The notes: generated by a model not told the origin, from the sequence alone. A DNA stretch of 64,000 nt from Nitratireductor sp. (GCA_020637805.1 JACKJU010000006.1:1-64000); one strand, 5' to 3'. Shown: positions 1 to 9,248, counted from the stretch's first letter. Program-made: numbers and translations.

Positions 1-2
1 AG

Positions 3-476
3 GTGATCCAGAAACGCGCGAAGGAACCCACTGAAGTCCTGAAGAAGCTCAAAGACCCTGACGATGATATCCAGGACCAGGTGAAGGACCTAGCTGGCGT
101 TCGCATCGTCGTCTACACCAATGGCGATGTTGCACGCTTGAACAATTCTGGCGTATTGCGCGACAATTTCGAGATCGATTGGGATCGGACAAAGCTGCAT
201 TTTCCTGTTCCGAAAGATGGTGAAGTCGATTCCCAGTTCGTCGGCGAGAATTATGTCGTGCGGCTCAAGGACGACCGTACGGCACTAGCGGAATACAAGC
301 GCTTCGCGGGGATGTATTGCGAAATCCAGGTTCAGACCATCCTGGATCATGCATGGTCGGAAACGGCGCACGACACGATCCACAAAAGCCCCAAGCTTGA
401 TGGCGTAGGTGCAGAGCAATTCAAAAAGCTCAAGGAGCGGATGGACAACATCCAGGAAAAGTACCTTCGTCGCGCC
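3..476 (+). pseudogene. RelA/SpoT-domain protein fragment (truncated at both ends)
   Basis: The frame carries the conserved core of the RelA/SpoT (ppGpp synthetase-like) fold: DLAGVRIVVYTNGDV near the start, then CEIQVQTILDHAWSETAHD. Family members need roughly 50-60 more residues before this point, so the gene probably begins upstream of the window and the GTG at 3 is internal. After a typical family stretch (KKLKERMDNIQEKYL) similarity stops at about 466-476, where the DNA switches to tcuB. The open frame continues to 542, but that tail is tcuB read in the wrong frame. Whether the fragment is expressed is unknown. Stand-alone proteins of this fold act in the stringent response or as alarmone toxins; this copy lacks its C-terminus and is probably inactive. 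Confidence 0.7.
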
Positions 477-1547
477 GTCAGGTCGAGATCTGCAACGCTT
501 GCCGTTACTGCGAAGGCTATTGCTCAGTCTTTCCGTCGCTGATGCGGCAAAAGGAATTTTCCGACGGCGATATCACGCATCTCGCCAATCTCTGCCACAA
601 CTGCCGGGGCTGCTACTACGCCTGCCAGTACACGGCACCGCACGAGTTTGAACTCAACCTGCCCGCCGCTCTGGCGGAGGTGAGGCAGGAAAGCTGGCAG
701 CGCCATGCCTGGCCGGGCGCCGCCGCGCGACTGTTCCACGAAAATGGGGTTGCATTGGCGGCGGTCCTCGTGGCCGGCATCGCCGCGCTATTTGCGGCAA
801 TCAAGGCTCTTGGACCTTATAGCGGCGAAGGGTTCTATTCGGTGCTGAGCCATGGTGCGATGGTCGCAATATTCGCCCCGGCTTTCATTTTTCCATTGCT
901 CGCGGTTGCGTTCGCGCTTCGGTCCTATTGGCGTGAAACCGGCTCCGGCGCGGTCACCATTGCCGCGCTTGGCGAAGCCGTCCGGCAAGCAGCGGTGCTG
1001 CGCAATCTTGATGGCGGACAAGGGCAGGGCTGCAACTTCGAGCGCGAGGATCGCTATTCGGACCGCCGCCGTCTGCTGCACCAGATGGTGATGTACGGGT
1101 TCCTGCTTTGCTTCGCCTCCACATCTGTGGCGACGCTCATGCACTATGCATTCGGCTTGCAGGCACCCTACGGATTCTTCAGTCCGCCGAAGCTGCTGGG
1201 GGTTCCGGGAGGTATCCTCTTGGTGCTTGGCTGTGCCGGTCTGGCATGGCTCAAGACCCGGGCCGACCCGAATCTCGGCAGCCGCCGCGTCTGGGGCGGA
1301 GAGATGGCTTTCGTCTTGCTGCTGGGTTTCGTGGGACTAAGCGGGCTTGCGCTCTATGCCGCGACGGGCACAACACTTGGTCTCACCCCTTCTTGCGGTG
1401 CATCTGGGATCGGTTCTCAGCTTCTTCCTTCTCCTGCCTTTCACCAAGATGATCCACGGCTTCTACCGTCTCTCGGCTTTGGTGGCAGAGGAACAGCGCA
1501 GGGCCGGGAGCAGCGCGGCAGACCGCGTTCGCAAGAAGGCAAAGTGA
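473..1547 (+). pseudogene. tcuB: tcuB/citB remnant: 5'-truncated and frameshifted tricarballylate utilization protein B
   Basis: From about 476 frame 2 reads RRQVEICNACRYCEGYC, followed at about 600 by CHNCRGCYYACQY; these are the two Fe-S cysteine clusters of TcuB/CitB, a membrane protein thought to reoxidise the flavin of the tricarballylate dehydrogenase TcuA. Membrane helices follow. The first few codons are missing and replaced by the RelA/SpoT fragment, leaving no start codon or ribosome site. Near 1379 the frame changes: the family C-terminus (LLAVHLGSVLSFFLLLPF, then KMIHGFYRL) continues in frame 3 up to 1547. Removing one G from the TTGG at about 1377-1380 restores a continuous reading. 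With both ends damaged and no tcuA nearby, the gene is almost certainly dead, although the single-base shift alone could be a sequencing error. Confidence 0.82.
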
Positions 1548-1857
1548 GTCACTCCTGGGGAAATTGACGATCTGGTCGAATTTGATCTTGTTCCGGGATT
1601 GGCCGCACAATTATGCGCGTGAGTAAAGTAGGCGATACGGATGGAGCGTATGGAAGGGAGACGATCATCTCTCGTCCAAACCTGCCAATGGCCATACAAT
1701 CCAATCGTGTACGGAACCATGGCCGCCTCATCGGACAGTGGCAGACCCCATAACCTGAAGTTCTCCATAGCTCCGCAGGAAATATGACGAAGCTTCCCCT
1801 TGCCAGAAATTAATTTCCGCCGATAAATAAAAAAGAGATCCGGATGGAGGCCGGGAG
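1548..1857. other. Intergenic region with no recognised gene
   Basis: About 310 bases between the end of the tcuB remnant and nptA. Short frames on both strands show no family motifs. I looked for a Pho box (CTGTCAT repeats) because of the phosphate genes that follow and found none. The last 20 bases hold the nptA ribosome binding site. Confidence 0.5.
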
Positions 1858-3501
1858 TTGATCTTTCTTCTTAACATAGCTGGTGCCGCGGCATTGCTCA
1901 TCTGGTCCGTACGGCTGGTACGGACCGGTGTTGAACGTGCCTTTGCAAACGAGTTGCGGCTCTGGCTGCGGCGTTCTGCGCAGAACCGCATACTCGCTGC
2001 CGGCACCGGGATGCTGAGCGCGATTTTTCTGCAGAGCTCAACCGCCGTGGCGATGTTGGTGTCCAACTTCGTCGCCAAAGGCGGACTGACCACCGCAGTG
2101 GGATTGGCGATCCTTCTCGGGGCGGATGTTGGCTCGGCTGTAGTTTCGCAACTTCTCCTTCTCAAGCAGCCTTTCATGGTTCCGGCACTTCTGCTCGCTG
2201 GTGTCATCCTGTTCCAGCGTGGCAGCAAGAGCACCACGCGCCAGCTTGGCAGGATACTGGTCGGTCTTGGATTGATATTCGTTTCCCTCGACATGATCCG
2301 TGCGGCAACCCTACCGCTCGTCGAAAGCAATGGCACCCATGTCGTGCTGCAATATCTCGGCAGTGAGCCGTTCACCGCCTTCGCCATCGGGGCGGTGTTT
2401 GCGTGGGTCGTTCATTCCTCCGTGGCAGCTGTGCTTCTGATCGTTACACTTGCAAGTCAGGGTATCCTGCCGCTAGCGGGAGCGGCTGCAATGGTTCTCG
2501 GCGCCAATCTAGGCGGATCGTTCATCGCATTCGTGTTGACACTCGCAGCCCCATTGACTGCTCGCCACATGGTTCTCGGCAACATGATCTTGAGGGGCGG
2601 CGGCGCAATTCTGGTTCTCCTGGGCATGCAATTCATGCCGGAACTCCTCGATTATCTTGGAGCGACGCCTGCAAGGCAGGTCATCAATCTGCATTTGGCG
2701 TTCAATGCGGTGCTGGCTCTTCTGGCATTGCCTGTGGCAGGGCTTGCCGGAAGACTGGCTGGATTCATCCTGCCCGCACCAAATGCGGGTGCAGAGGCGC
2801 TCCATGCCGTTACCGCGCTCGACAACGCCATGCTGGAAACACCAGCACGCGCGCTCGACTGCGCGTCGCGGGAGCTGCTCAGGATGGGGCAGATGATCGA
2901 AGCGATGTTCCGTACCATAATGCCACTTTACGACGACTGGGATGATGTCAGCGCCGAGGCGGTCAAAGTGCAGGACCGACTGGTCAAGGATACCAACCTG
3001 AACATCAAGCTTTATCTCGCAAAGGTTTCCAAGGCCGCCCAGGACGAGGAAACGAGCAAGCGCGCGCTCGACCTGGCTGGTGTGTCCGGCCATCTCCACG
3101 CGGCATCCGACGTGCTTTCGCGCAATGTGCTGAAACTTGCCCGCCGTCTTGAACTCGAAGGCGTGAATTTCTCCGAGAACGGAAAGCAGGAAATCGCCGA
3201 TTTTTCCGATCGTGTCCTTCACAACATGCAGTTGGCACTGAACGTGATCATGACGCAAAATCCGGATGCCGCCCGCGAGCTGGTCGCAGCCAAGGACATT
3301 GTGCGCGCAGTCGAGCAGAAGCTGCAAAGAAGCCATCTTGAACGCCTGCGGGAGGGTCTTGTCGAAAGCATCGAGACCAGCAACATTCATCAGGAAACGT
3401 TGCGCGCTCTCAAGCAGATCAACACATCCTTTTCGATGGCGGGCTATCCGATCCTTTCCAGAACCGGCGATCTCCTCGACAGCAGGCTTTCAGAGCATTG
3501 A
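1858..3501 (+). CDS. Na+/phosphate symporter with C-terminal PhoU-like domain
   Basis: 547 residues, the usual size for the NptA/PNaS family. The N-terminal ~310 residues form two inverted Na/Pi-cotransporter repeats rich in membrane helices, with the repeat signature QSSTAVAMLVSNF at about 61-73 and the second copy WVVHSSVAAVLLIV at about 183-196. Residues ~330-540 are a helical PhoU-like domain, typical of bacterial members and thought to regulate flux. The protein should sit in the inner membrane and import or export phosphate with sodium. The start is TTG at 1858, preceded by GGAGGCCGGGAG; no ATG lies near the first membrane helix. It opens a run of phosphate and phospho-ester genes on the same strand, but a ~230 base gap before phnD suggests separate transcription. 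Confidence 0.88.
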   Translation: MIFLLNIAGAAALLIWSVRLVRTGVERAFANELRLWLRRSAQNRILAAGTGMLSAIFLQSSTAVAMLVSNFVAKGGLTTAVGLAILLGADVGSAVVSQLLLLKQPFMVPALLLAGVILFQRGSKSTTRQLGRILVGLGLIFVSLDMIRAATLPLVESNGTHVVLQYLGSEPFTAFAIGAVFAWVVHSSVAAVLLIVTLASQGILPLAGAAAMVLGANLGGSFIAFVLTLAAPLTARHMVLGNMILRGGGAILVLLGMQFMPELLDYLGATPARQVINLHLAFNAVLALLALPVAGLAGRLAGFILPAPNAGAEALHAVTALDNAMLETPARALDCASRELLRMGQMIEAMFRTIMPLYDDWDDVSAEAVKVQDRLVKDTNLNIKLYLAKVSKAAQDEETSKRALDLAGVSGHLHAASDVLSRNVLKLARRLELEGVNFSENGKQEIADFSDRVLHNMQLALNVIMTQNPDAARELVAAKDIVRAVEQKLQRSHLERLREGLVESIETSNIHQETLRALKQINTSFSMAGYPILSRTGDLLDSRLSEH

Positions 3502-3730
3502 ATTTTTTCAGATAGTTACCGGATAATGGAGTGGGATGATCGGGCAGGGGCAACTGTTGCCCGGCTGGATTTTGTGGCTAATTCCGCAGCAATGCCGCGC
3601 AGGCATCCAGTTTCCACAGGCAAATATAGCACGCCGGAATTCAGTTGATCCGGTGAGGCTTCTGTGTTCACAATCAGCGCTTGTTTAATGTCCGCGCCTT
3701 GGGAGGGGCCGGAACAAAGGGAGGAATGAC

Positions 3731-4708
3731 ATGACAGGAATCAGGAATTTTCTGGCAGCAACTTTGCTGGCAGCTGCGGCAGCAGCTTTTGCACTTCCGG
3801 CAGTAGCACAGGAGTGCCCGCGCGGGGATCTCGACAAGCGCTATTGCGATCGTGACGGCGACCTGATCGCCGATGTTCCCGAAGACGCCTCGCAACAGCT
3901 CGATCCGGATACTTTGATTTTCGCTTACACGCCGGTGGAGGATCCCGCTGTCTACAAGACTGCATGGTCGGATTTCCTCACTCACCTGGAAAAGGAAACT
4001 GGCAAGAAAGTTGTTTTCTTCCCGGTTCAGTCGAATGCTGCCCAGATCGAGGCCATGCGTTCCGGCCGCCTGCACATCGCGGGTTTCAATACGGGATCCA
4101 ATCCGCTGGCCGTGAACTGCGCCGGCTTCCGCCCTTTCACGATCATGGCTTCCGCCGATGGCAATTTCGGGTACGAGATGGAGATCATCACCTATCCGGG
4201 ATCGGGTATCGAGAAGGTCGAGGACATCAAGGGCAAACAGCTTGCCTTTACCTCGCCGACCTCGAATTCCGGCTTCAAGGCGCCTTCTGCAATTCTGAAG
4301 GCTGATTTCGGGATGGAAGCTGAGAAGGATTTCGAGCCGGTATTTTCGGGCAAGCACGACAACTCCATTCTCGGTGTCGCGAACAAGGACTATCCGGCAG
4401 CATCGATTGCCAACTCGGTCATGCATCGCATGATCCAGCGGGATGTCATCAAGCCGGAACAGGTCGTATCGATCTACAAATCCCAGACCTTCCCCACCAC
4501 CGGCTTTGGCGTGGTCTACAATCTCAAGCCGGAACTGCAGGAAAAGATCCGCAACGCCTTCTTCAATTTCAACTGGGAGGGCTCGACCCTGCAGCAGGAA
4601 TTCTCGAAGTCGAACGAGGCGCAGTTCATTGAAATGACCTACCAGAAATTCTGGGAAGTCATCCGCAAGATCGATGCGGCCAACGGCGTTTCCTACGCCT
4701 GCGAGTAA
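3731..4708 (+). CDS. phnD: Phosphonate/phosphite/phosphate-type ABC transporter substrate-binding protein
   Basis: 325 residues with a Sec signal peptide (hydrophobic run to about residue 25, cleavage near AVA-QE). The mature protein belongs to the PhnD family of periplasmic binding proteins: TLIFAYTPVEDPAVY, then AFTSPTSNSGFKAPSAIL in the ligand-cleft region. A short acidic loop after the signal, CDRDGDLIADVPED, resembles a Ca-binding DxDGD loop and, as I recall, recurs in alphaproteobacterial PhnD-like proteins. Strong ribosome site GGGAGG seven bases before the ATG. It leads the phnD-C-E-E operon. Substrate is not certain: relatives bind phosphonates, phosphite, or phosphate (as in Sinorhizobium PhoCDET). 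No C-P lyase genes are present in the window. Confidence 0.88.
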   Translation: MTGIRNFLAATLLAAAAAAFALPAVAQECPRGDLDKRYCDRDGDLIADVPEDASQQLDPDTLIFAYTPVEDPAVYKTAWSDFLTHLEKETGKKVVFFPVQSNAAQIEAMRSGRLHIAGFNTGSNPLAVNCAGFRPFTIMASADGNFGYEMEIITYPGSGIEKVEDIKGKQLAFTSPTSNSGFKAPSAILKADFGMEAEKDFEPVFSGKHDNSILGVANKDYPAASIANSVMHRMIQRDVIKPEQVVSIYKSQTFPTTGFGVVYNLKPELQEKIRNAFFNFNWEGSTLQQEFSKSNEAQFIEMTYQKFWEVIRKIDAANGVSYACE

Positions 4709-4718
4709 TCCCGTAGCT

Positions 4719-4747
4719 GCCGGCGCCCCTGCGGTGCCGGCTCTTTT
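4719..4747 (+). terminator. Hairpin with T-run between phnD and phnC (attenuator)
   Basis: GCCGGCGCC and GGTGCCGGC form a 9 bp stem (one G-T pair) around the loop CCTGC, followed by TCTTTT. It lies 10 bases after the phnD stop and before phnC. Placed inside an operon, it probably terminates part of the transcripts so that the binding protein is made in excess over the membrane complex, or stabilises the phnD mRNA end. Confidence 0.65.
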
Positions 4748-4774
4748 CCAGTTCGGCCCAGCTCCGGGATCCTG

Positions 4775-5563
4775 ATGCTTAGTCTTGAAAAACTAACGAA
4801 AACGTACCGCACCGGAGATCAAGCCCTCAAGGCTGTCGATCTGGAAATTCCGGAAGGTCAGGTCGTGGCACTGATCGGCCCTTCCGGTGCCGGCAAGTCC
4901 ACGCTCATCCGCTGCATCAACCGTCTCGTTGAACCTACTTCGGGAAAGGTTTGGCTGGGCGATATCGAGATATCCAGTCTTGGAGCAACGGCCCTGCGTC
5001 AGCAGAGAAGACGCATGGGAATGATCTTCCAGGAATATGCGCTGGTCGAACGCCTGACCGTTATGGAAAACGTGCTTTCTGGGCGACTCGGTTATGTCGG
5101 CTTTTGGAAGAGTTTTCTGAGGCGCTATCCACAGTCCGACATTGATGAGGCATTCCGGCTGCTCGACAGGGTGGGTCTCCTGGAAATGGCCGATAAGCGG
5201 GCGGACGAACTGTCCGGCGGCCAGCGTCAACGGGTGGGCATTTGCCGTGCGCTTATCCAGAATCCGGCACTGCTACTCGTCGACGAGCCAACGGCTTCGC
5301 TCGACCCCAAGACGTCTCGCCAGATCATGCGGCTCATCTGCGAATTGTGCGCTGAACGTGGCCTGGCAGCCATTATCAATATCCATGATGTCGCGCTGGC
5401 CCAAATGTTTGTACAGCGGGTAATCGGCCTGCAATTCGGGGAGATCAAGTTTGACGGTCCGCCGGATGGACTCGTTCCGGAAGTACTCACGCAAATCTAT
5501 GGTGAGGAAGACTGGCAGGCTACAATTCGCAAGGTTGAGGAAGAGGAGGAAGCCGTTGAGTGA
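4775..5563 (+). CDS. phnC: Phosphonate-type ABC transporter ATP-binding protein
   Basis: 262 residues, normal for PhnC. Walker A GPSGAGKST at about 35-43, Q-loop in IFQEYALVERLTVMENVL, ABC signature LSGGQRQRVGICRAL, and Walker B LLLVDEPTASLDP. The long insertion after the Q-loop (GRLGYVGFWKSFLRRYP) is characteristic of the PhnC subfamily. It energises the PhnE1/PhnE2 channel at the inner membrane. The gene follows phnD after 66 bases that contain the attenuator hairpin, and its last 8 bases overlap the start of the first permease, so the two are translationally coupled. Confidence 0.9.
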   Translation: MLSLEKLTKTYRTGDQALKAVDLEIPEGQVVALIGPSGAGKSTLIRCINRLVEPTSGKVWLGDIEISSLGATALRQQRRRMGMIFQEYALVERLTVMENVLSGRLGYVGFWKSFLRRYPQSDIDEAFRLLDRVGLLEMADKRADELSGGQRQRVGICRALIQNPALLLVDEPTASLDPKTSRQIMRLICELCAERGLAAIINIHDVALAQMFVQRVIGLQFGEIKFDGPPDGLVPEVLTQIYGEEDWQATIRKVEEEEEAVE

Positions 5564-6368
5564 CGCGCTTTCCCTGCATCTGGGCAAACCGTGGAAGAAG
5601 CCACCCTTCATCAAGCGTGCATGGTTGCGTTGGCTGATAGCGGTCGGCGCAATCGTCTACCTGGTACTGGGCATCGCGTCGGTGGAGGTGAACTGGCATC
5701 GGGTTTATGAAGGGCTGGACCGTGGTGCCGCATTCATTGCGTCCTTCCTGACGCCCGATTTCCTGACGCGCGCGACCGACATTCGCGAAGGCATCACCGA
5801 GAGTATCGTCATGACGGTGGCATCCTCTGTGGTCGGCATCCTCATTTCGATACCAATCGGCCTTGGGGCGGCGCGTAATATCGCCCCGCTTCCAGTCTAC
5901 ATGATCTGCAGGGGAATAATTGCTCTTTCGCGATCATTGCAGGAAATCATCGTTGCGATCCTGCTGGTGGCCATTTTCGGATTTGGACCGCTTGCGGGTT
6001 TCCTAACGCTTTCATTTGCGACGATCGGGTTTCTTTCCAAGCTTCTCGCGGAAAACATCGAGTCGATGGACCGGTCGCAGGCAGAAGCCATTCGGGCGAC
6101 TGGTTCATCGTGGCCACAATGGATCAACTATGGTGTGCAGCCGCAGGTCATGCCGAGGCTGATCGGGCTGAGCATCTACCGTGTCGACATCAATTTCCGT
6201 GAAAGTGCGATCCTCGGCCTTGTCGGCGCGGGGGGCATCGGGGCTACGCTGAACACAGCTTTCGACCGCTACGAGTTCGACACGGCTGCCGCGATCCTCA
6301 TCATCATCATCGCAATCGTCATGGCGCTTGAATATGTGTCGGGTATCATCCGCGCGAGGGTGCAGTAA
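5556..6368 (+). CDS. phnE: Phosphonate-type ABC transporter permease (first PhnE)
   Basis: 270 residues with about six membrane helices and the binding-protein-dependent permease (EAA) loop EAIRATGSSWPQWINYGVQPQ, here broken at its conserved G. I place the start at TTG 5556, overlapping phnC by 8 bases, because GGAGGA lies six bases upstream and the protein then begins SDALSLHLGKPWKK, the normal cytoplasmic head before helix 1; the longer open frame to 5451 only re-reads phnC. Its stop overlaps the next permease start (TAATG). Two separate PhnE proteins, rather than a homodimer, are common in alphaproteobacteria. Confidence 0.87.
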   Translation: MSDALSLHLGKPWKKPPFIKRAWLRWLIAVGAIVYLVLGIASVEVNWHRVYEGLDRGAAFIASFLTPDFLTRATDIREGITESIVMTVASSVVGILISIPIGLGAARNIAPLPVYMICRGIIALSRSLQEIIVAILLVAIFGFGPLAGFLTLSFATIGFLSKLLAENIESMDRSQAEAIRATGSSWPQWINYGVQPQVMPRLIGLSIYRVDINFRESAILGLVGAGGIGATLNTAFDRYEFDTAAAILIIIIAIVMALEYVSGIIRARVQ

Positions 6369-7186
6369 TGCCGGTTTCAAGGCTCGCTGACGGCAGGAAG
6401 GCCTGGCAACGCCGCGAACGGAAGCAGCAGCTTGCGCGCTGGGCGATGTGGCTTGTGGGCACCGCAATTTTTGTTTGGTGCTGGCAACGAATTTCAGGCG
6501 CAACGACCTGGTTCTTCGTTCTCGATGCGCCGCACATCGCCGGTGACATTCTGGAAAGGGCGATGCCGCCGCGCTGGTCCTACATCAGCAAACTGTGGTG
6601 GCCGATCTGGGATACGCTCAACATTGCAACGTTGGGAACGCTGATGGCGCTTGTGCTTGCAGTGCCTGTGGCATTCATGGCGGCGCGCAATACCACGCCG
6701 AGCAGGTATTTCATTCGACCACTTGCCCTGTTGATCATCGTCAGCACGCGCTCGATCAACTCACTCATCTGGGCTCTCCTGCTGATCGCGATCATCGGCC
6801 CGGGCGTCTTCGCCGGTATTGTCGCCATAGCGATCCGGTCGATCGGATTCTGCGCCAAGCTGCTGTATGAGGCGATCGAGGAGATCGATCATTCCCAGGT
6901 GGAAGCGGTGACCGCAACCGGGGCCAGCCGTTGGCAGGTCATGGCCTATGGCATCGTTCCGCAGATCCTCCCGGCCTTTGCCGGAATCTCGGTCTTCCGT
7001 TGGGACATCAACATCCGGGAATCCACCGTGCTTGGCCTGGTCGGAGCCGGAGGTATCGGCCTGCAATTGTCGTCGTCGCTCAACGTGCTGGCATGGCCGC
7101 AGGTCAGCCTGATCCTGCTGATCATATTGCTTGCAGTCGTGCTCAGCGAATGGGTGTCTGCCAAGGTTCGCGGCGCCATAATCTGA
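6368..7186 (+). CDS. phnE: Phosphonate-type ABC transporter permease (second PhnE)
   Basis: 272 residues, paralogous to the preceding gene: the segment around DINIRESTVLGLVGAGGIG closely matches DINFRESAILGLVGAGGIG in the first permease. Six predicted membrane helices and the EAA loop EAVTATGASRWQVMAYG. ATG at 6368 overlaps the previous stop by one base, indicating translational coupling and a heterodimeric channel. It is the last transporter gene of the phn operon; the HAD hydrolase follows after 25 bases. Confidence 0.87.
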   Translation: MPVSRLADGRKAWQRRERKQQLARWAMWLVGTAIFVWCWQRISGATTWFFVLDAPHIAGDILERAMPPRWSYISKLWWPIWDTLNIATLGTLMALVLAVPVAFMAARNTTPSRYFIRPLALLIIVSTRSINSLIWALLLIAIIGPGVFAGIVAIAIRSIGFCAKLLYEAIEEIDHSQVEAVTATGASRWQVMAYGIVPQILPAFAGISVFRWDINIRESTVLGLVGAGGIGLQLSSSLNVLAWPQVSLILLIILLAVVLSEWVSAKVRGAII

Positions 7187-7211
7187 GTAATTCCGGGATC
7201 CAGAGCAATTC

Positions 7212-8114
7212 ATGTATGAAGCGAACATTGAGTGGGCATTGAATGCCTACCGGCAGAGCCGGGCGCGGCTTCCCGATGCTGTATTTCCGGAACGTTCGGA
7301 ATATGTTTCCGACCTTTCGCAATTGGCGAACCGCTTCGACATCTTCCTGCTCGACGCCTTTGGAGTCCTCAACATCGGCGAAACCGCGATTGAGGGAGTT
7401 GCAGAGCGAATCCGGCAATTGCGCGCGCTCGGAAAGAAAGTGGCAGTGGTAACGAATGCTGCGGGATATCCGGCCAGCCATCTGCATGGGCGCTATCACA
7501 GGCTTGGATTTTCGTTTTCCGAAGAGGAGGTGTTCTCCAGCAGGGCCACCCTGTTGCGGGGAATTTCAGGTATGCAGGTCAGTCGCTGGGGCATCATCGC
7601 CCATCCGAAATTCGGCTTCGATGAGTTGCCCGAGCCCTTCGAACTCCTGACCGATGATCCCGAAACCTATGAGCGGGTTGATGCCGTCTTGATGCTAGGC
7701 GCAAGCGCTTGGAACGATGAGCGCCAAAAACTGCTGGTACGGTCAATCGCTGCCAATCCAAGGCCTGTGCTGGTCGGCAATCCCGATATCGTAGCGCCCT
7801 ATGAAGGCGGATTGTCCCGCGAGCCCGGCTATTACGCGCACCTGCTGGCCGATGAGACCGGATGCAGTCCGCTCTTTTTCGGCAAGCCGTTCGCAAACGT
7901 CTTTACCTATGCGATGTCTGTGCTTGGCGGCGAAACGCCTCCCAATCGCATCCTGATGGTGGGAGATACATTGCACACCGACATTCTTGGCGGCCGGGCG
8001 GTGGGTTTCAAAACCGCGCTTGTTACCGGTTACGGCTTCTTCGGCGGAGCGGATCCGGAACCGGCAATACGCCAGACCGGATTGGTCCCTGATTTCATCA
8101 TGCCGCGTCCATGA
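7212..8114 (+). CDS. HAD-superfamily (subclass IIA) hydrolase, probable organophosphate phosphatase
   Basis: 300 residues. The HAD motifs are visible: motif I LLDAFGVLN at about 42-50, motif II VVTNAA, the motif III lysine in GKPFANVF, and motif IV MVGDTLHTDILGG. The layout matches NagD-like subclass IIA enzymes, specifically the branch with D-x-W/F-G-V in motif I. The nucleophile Asp is present but the usual second Asp (general acid two residues later) is Phe, so the rate or the reaction may differ from classical phosphatases. It follows phnE2 by 25 bases on the same strand, suggesting that it dephosphorylates an imported phospho-compound, perhaps a glycerol- or sugar-phosphate. The ribosome site is weak and the ATG at 7212 is the only good start. 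Confidence 0.8.
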   Translation: MYEANIEWALNAYRQSRARLPDAVFPERSEYVSDLSQLANRFDIFLLDAFGVLNIGETAIEGVAERIRQLRALGKKVAVVTNAAGYPASHLHGRYHRLGFSFSEEEVFSSRATLLRGISGMQVSRWGIIAHPKFGFDELPEPFELLTDDPETYERVDAVLMLGASAWNDERQKLLVRSIAANPRPVLVGNPDIVAPYEGGLSREPGYYAHLLADETGCSPLFFGKPFANVFTYAMSVLGGETPPNRILMVGDTLHTDILGGRAVGFKTALVTGYGFFGGADPEPAIRQTGLVPDFIMPRP

Positions 8115-8218
8115 TGATCCTAAAAAGAAAATGACCGGCAAAATGGTTGCCAAGTGCAAATAAAATGGCCAAGATTTGCTCAATCGGCTGAAGGAGCGGC
8201 CGAGTTCGGGAGGTTACC

Positions 8219-9241
8219 ATGAAAACGAAGTCCATATCCATTTCTACGGCATTTGCCGCCTTGCTCATGGCAGGTGCAGCCAATGCTGCCAGCGTGACAC
8301 TTTATTGCTCGGCGGATGAAGCCTGGTGCCAGTTAATGGCACGCGGATTCGAGGAAGAAACCGGCATCAAGGTCGACATGACTCGCAAGAGTTCGGGCGA
8401 AACCTTTGCCCAGGTCAAGGCCGAAGCATCGAATCCCAAGGGCGATATCTGGTGGGGCGGTACGGGTGATCCGCATCTCCAGGCTGCCGAGGAGGGCTTG
8501 ACCGAGGAATACGTTTCGCCGATGCGCGACCAGCTGAACGACTGGGCCATCCGCCAGGCCGAATCCGCAGCCAATCGCACGATCGGAATCTATTCGGGCG
8601 CCCTGGGCTTCGGCTACAACAAGGATCTTCTTGAAAAGAACAACCTGCCGGTGCCCGCCTGCTGGAAGGATCTTACCAAGCCCGAATACAAGGGCCACGT
8701 CCAGATGGCCAATCCGAATTCCTCTGGCACGGCATACACGACGCTTGCCACAATGGTGCAACTCTTCGGCGAAGAGGGTGGGTTCCAGTACATGAAGGAC
8801 CTGCACAAGAACATCAACCAGTATACCAAGTCGGGTTCCGCACCGATCAAGGCGGCCGGCCTTGGCGAAAACACCATCGGTATCGTGTTCATGCATGATG
8901 CCGTGGCACAGGCGGCAAGCGGCTTCCCGATCGTGACTGTGGCACCGTGCGAGGGCACCGGATACGAAATCGGCTCAATGTCCATAATCAAGGGTGCGCG
9001 CCACCTGGACGAGGCGAAGAAGTTCTATGACTGGGCATTGACGGCTGAAGTCCAGTCCAGGGCCAAGGATGTCAAATCTTTCCAGGTGCCATCGAACAAG
9101 AGCGCAACCCAGTCGCCCCTGGCGCCTGATCTCTCGCAGATCAAGCTGATTGACTATGACTTCAAGAAGTACGGCGCCAGTGACGAGCGCAAGCGCCTTC
9201 TGAAGAAATGGGACGACGAGGTATCGACGCTGCCGCAATAG
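8219..9241 (+). CDS. ABC transporter periplasmic binding protein, AfuA/FbpA family
   Basis: 340 residues with a clear signal peptide (to about AGAANAA at 20-27). The mature protein starts with ASVTLYCSADEAWCQ and contains GDIWWGGTGDPH, typical of family-1 binding proteins of the AfuA/FbpA/PotD type. Annotation pipelines often call these ferric-iron binders, but the iron-binding tyrosine pair is not evident, and AfuA itself binds hexose phosphates; AepX-type relatives bind 2-aminoethylphosphonate. Placement beside phosphatases favours a phospho-organic ligand here (inference). GGGAGG precedes the ATG by six bases. It heads a three-gene importer followed by an inositol-monophosphatase-family gene on the opposite strand. 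Confidence 0.82.
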   Translation: MKTKSISISTAFAALLMAGAANAASVTLYCSADEAWCQLMARGFEEETGIKVDMTRKSSGETFAQVKAEASNPKGDIWWGGTGDPHLQAAEEGLTEEYVSPMRDQLNDWAIRQAESAANRTIGIYSGALGFGYNKDLLEKNNLPVPACWKDLTKPEYKGHVQMANPNSSGTAYTTLATMVQLFGEEGGFQYMKDLHKNINQYTKSGSAPIKAAGLGENTIGIVFMHDAVAQAASGFPIVTVAPCEGTGYEIGSMSIIKGARHLDEAKKFYDWALTAEVQSRAKDVKSFQVPSNKSATQSPLAPDLSQIKLIDYDFKKYGASDERKRLLKKWDDEVSTLPQ

Positions 9242-9248
9242 GCAGCCG

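Noticed and set aside
1548..3730. Pho-box search before nptA and phnD
   Set aside because: No pair of CTGTCAT-like repeats with correct spacing was found, so phosphate control was not annotated.
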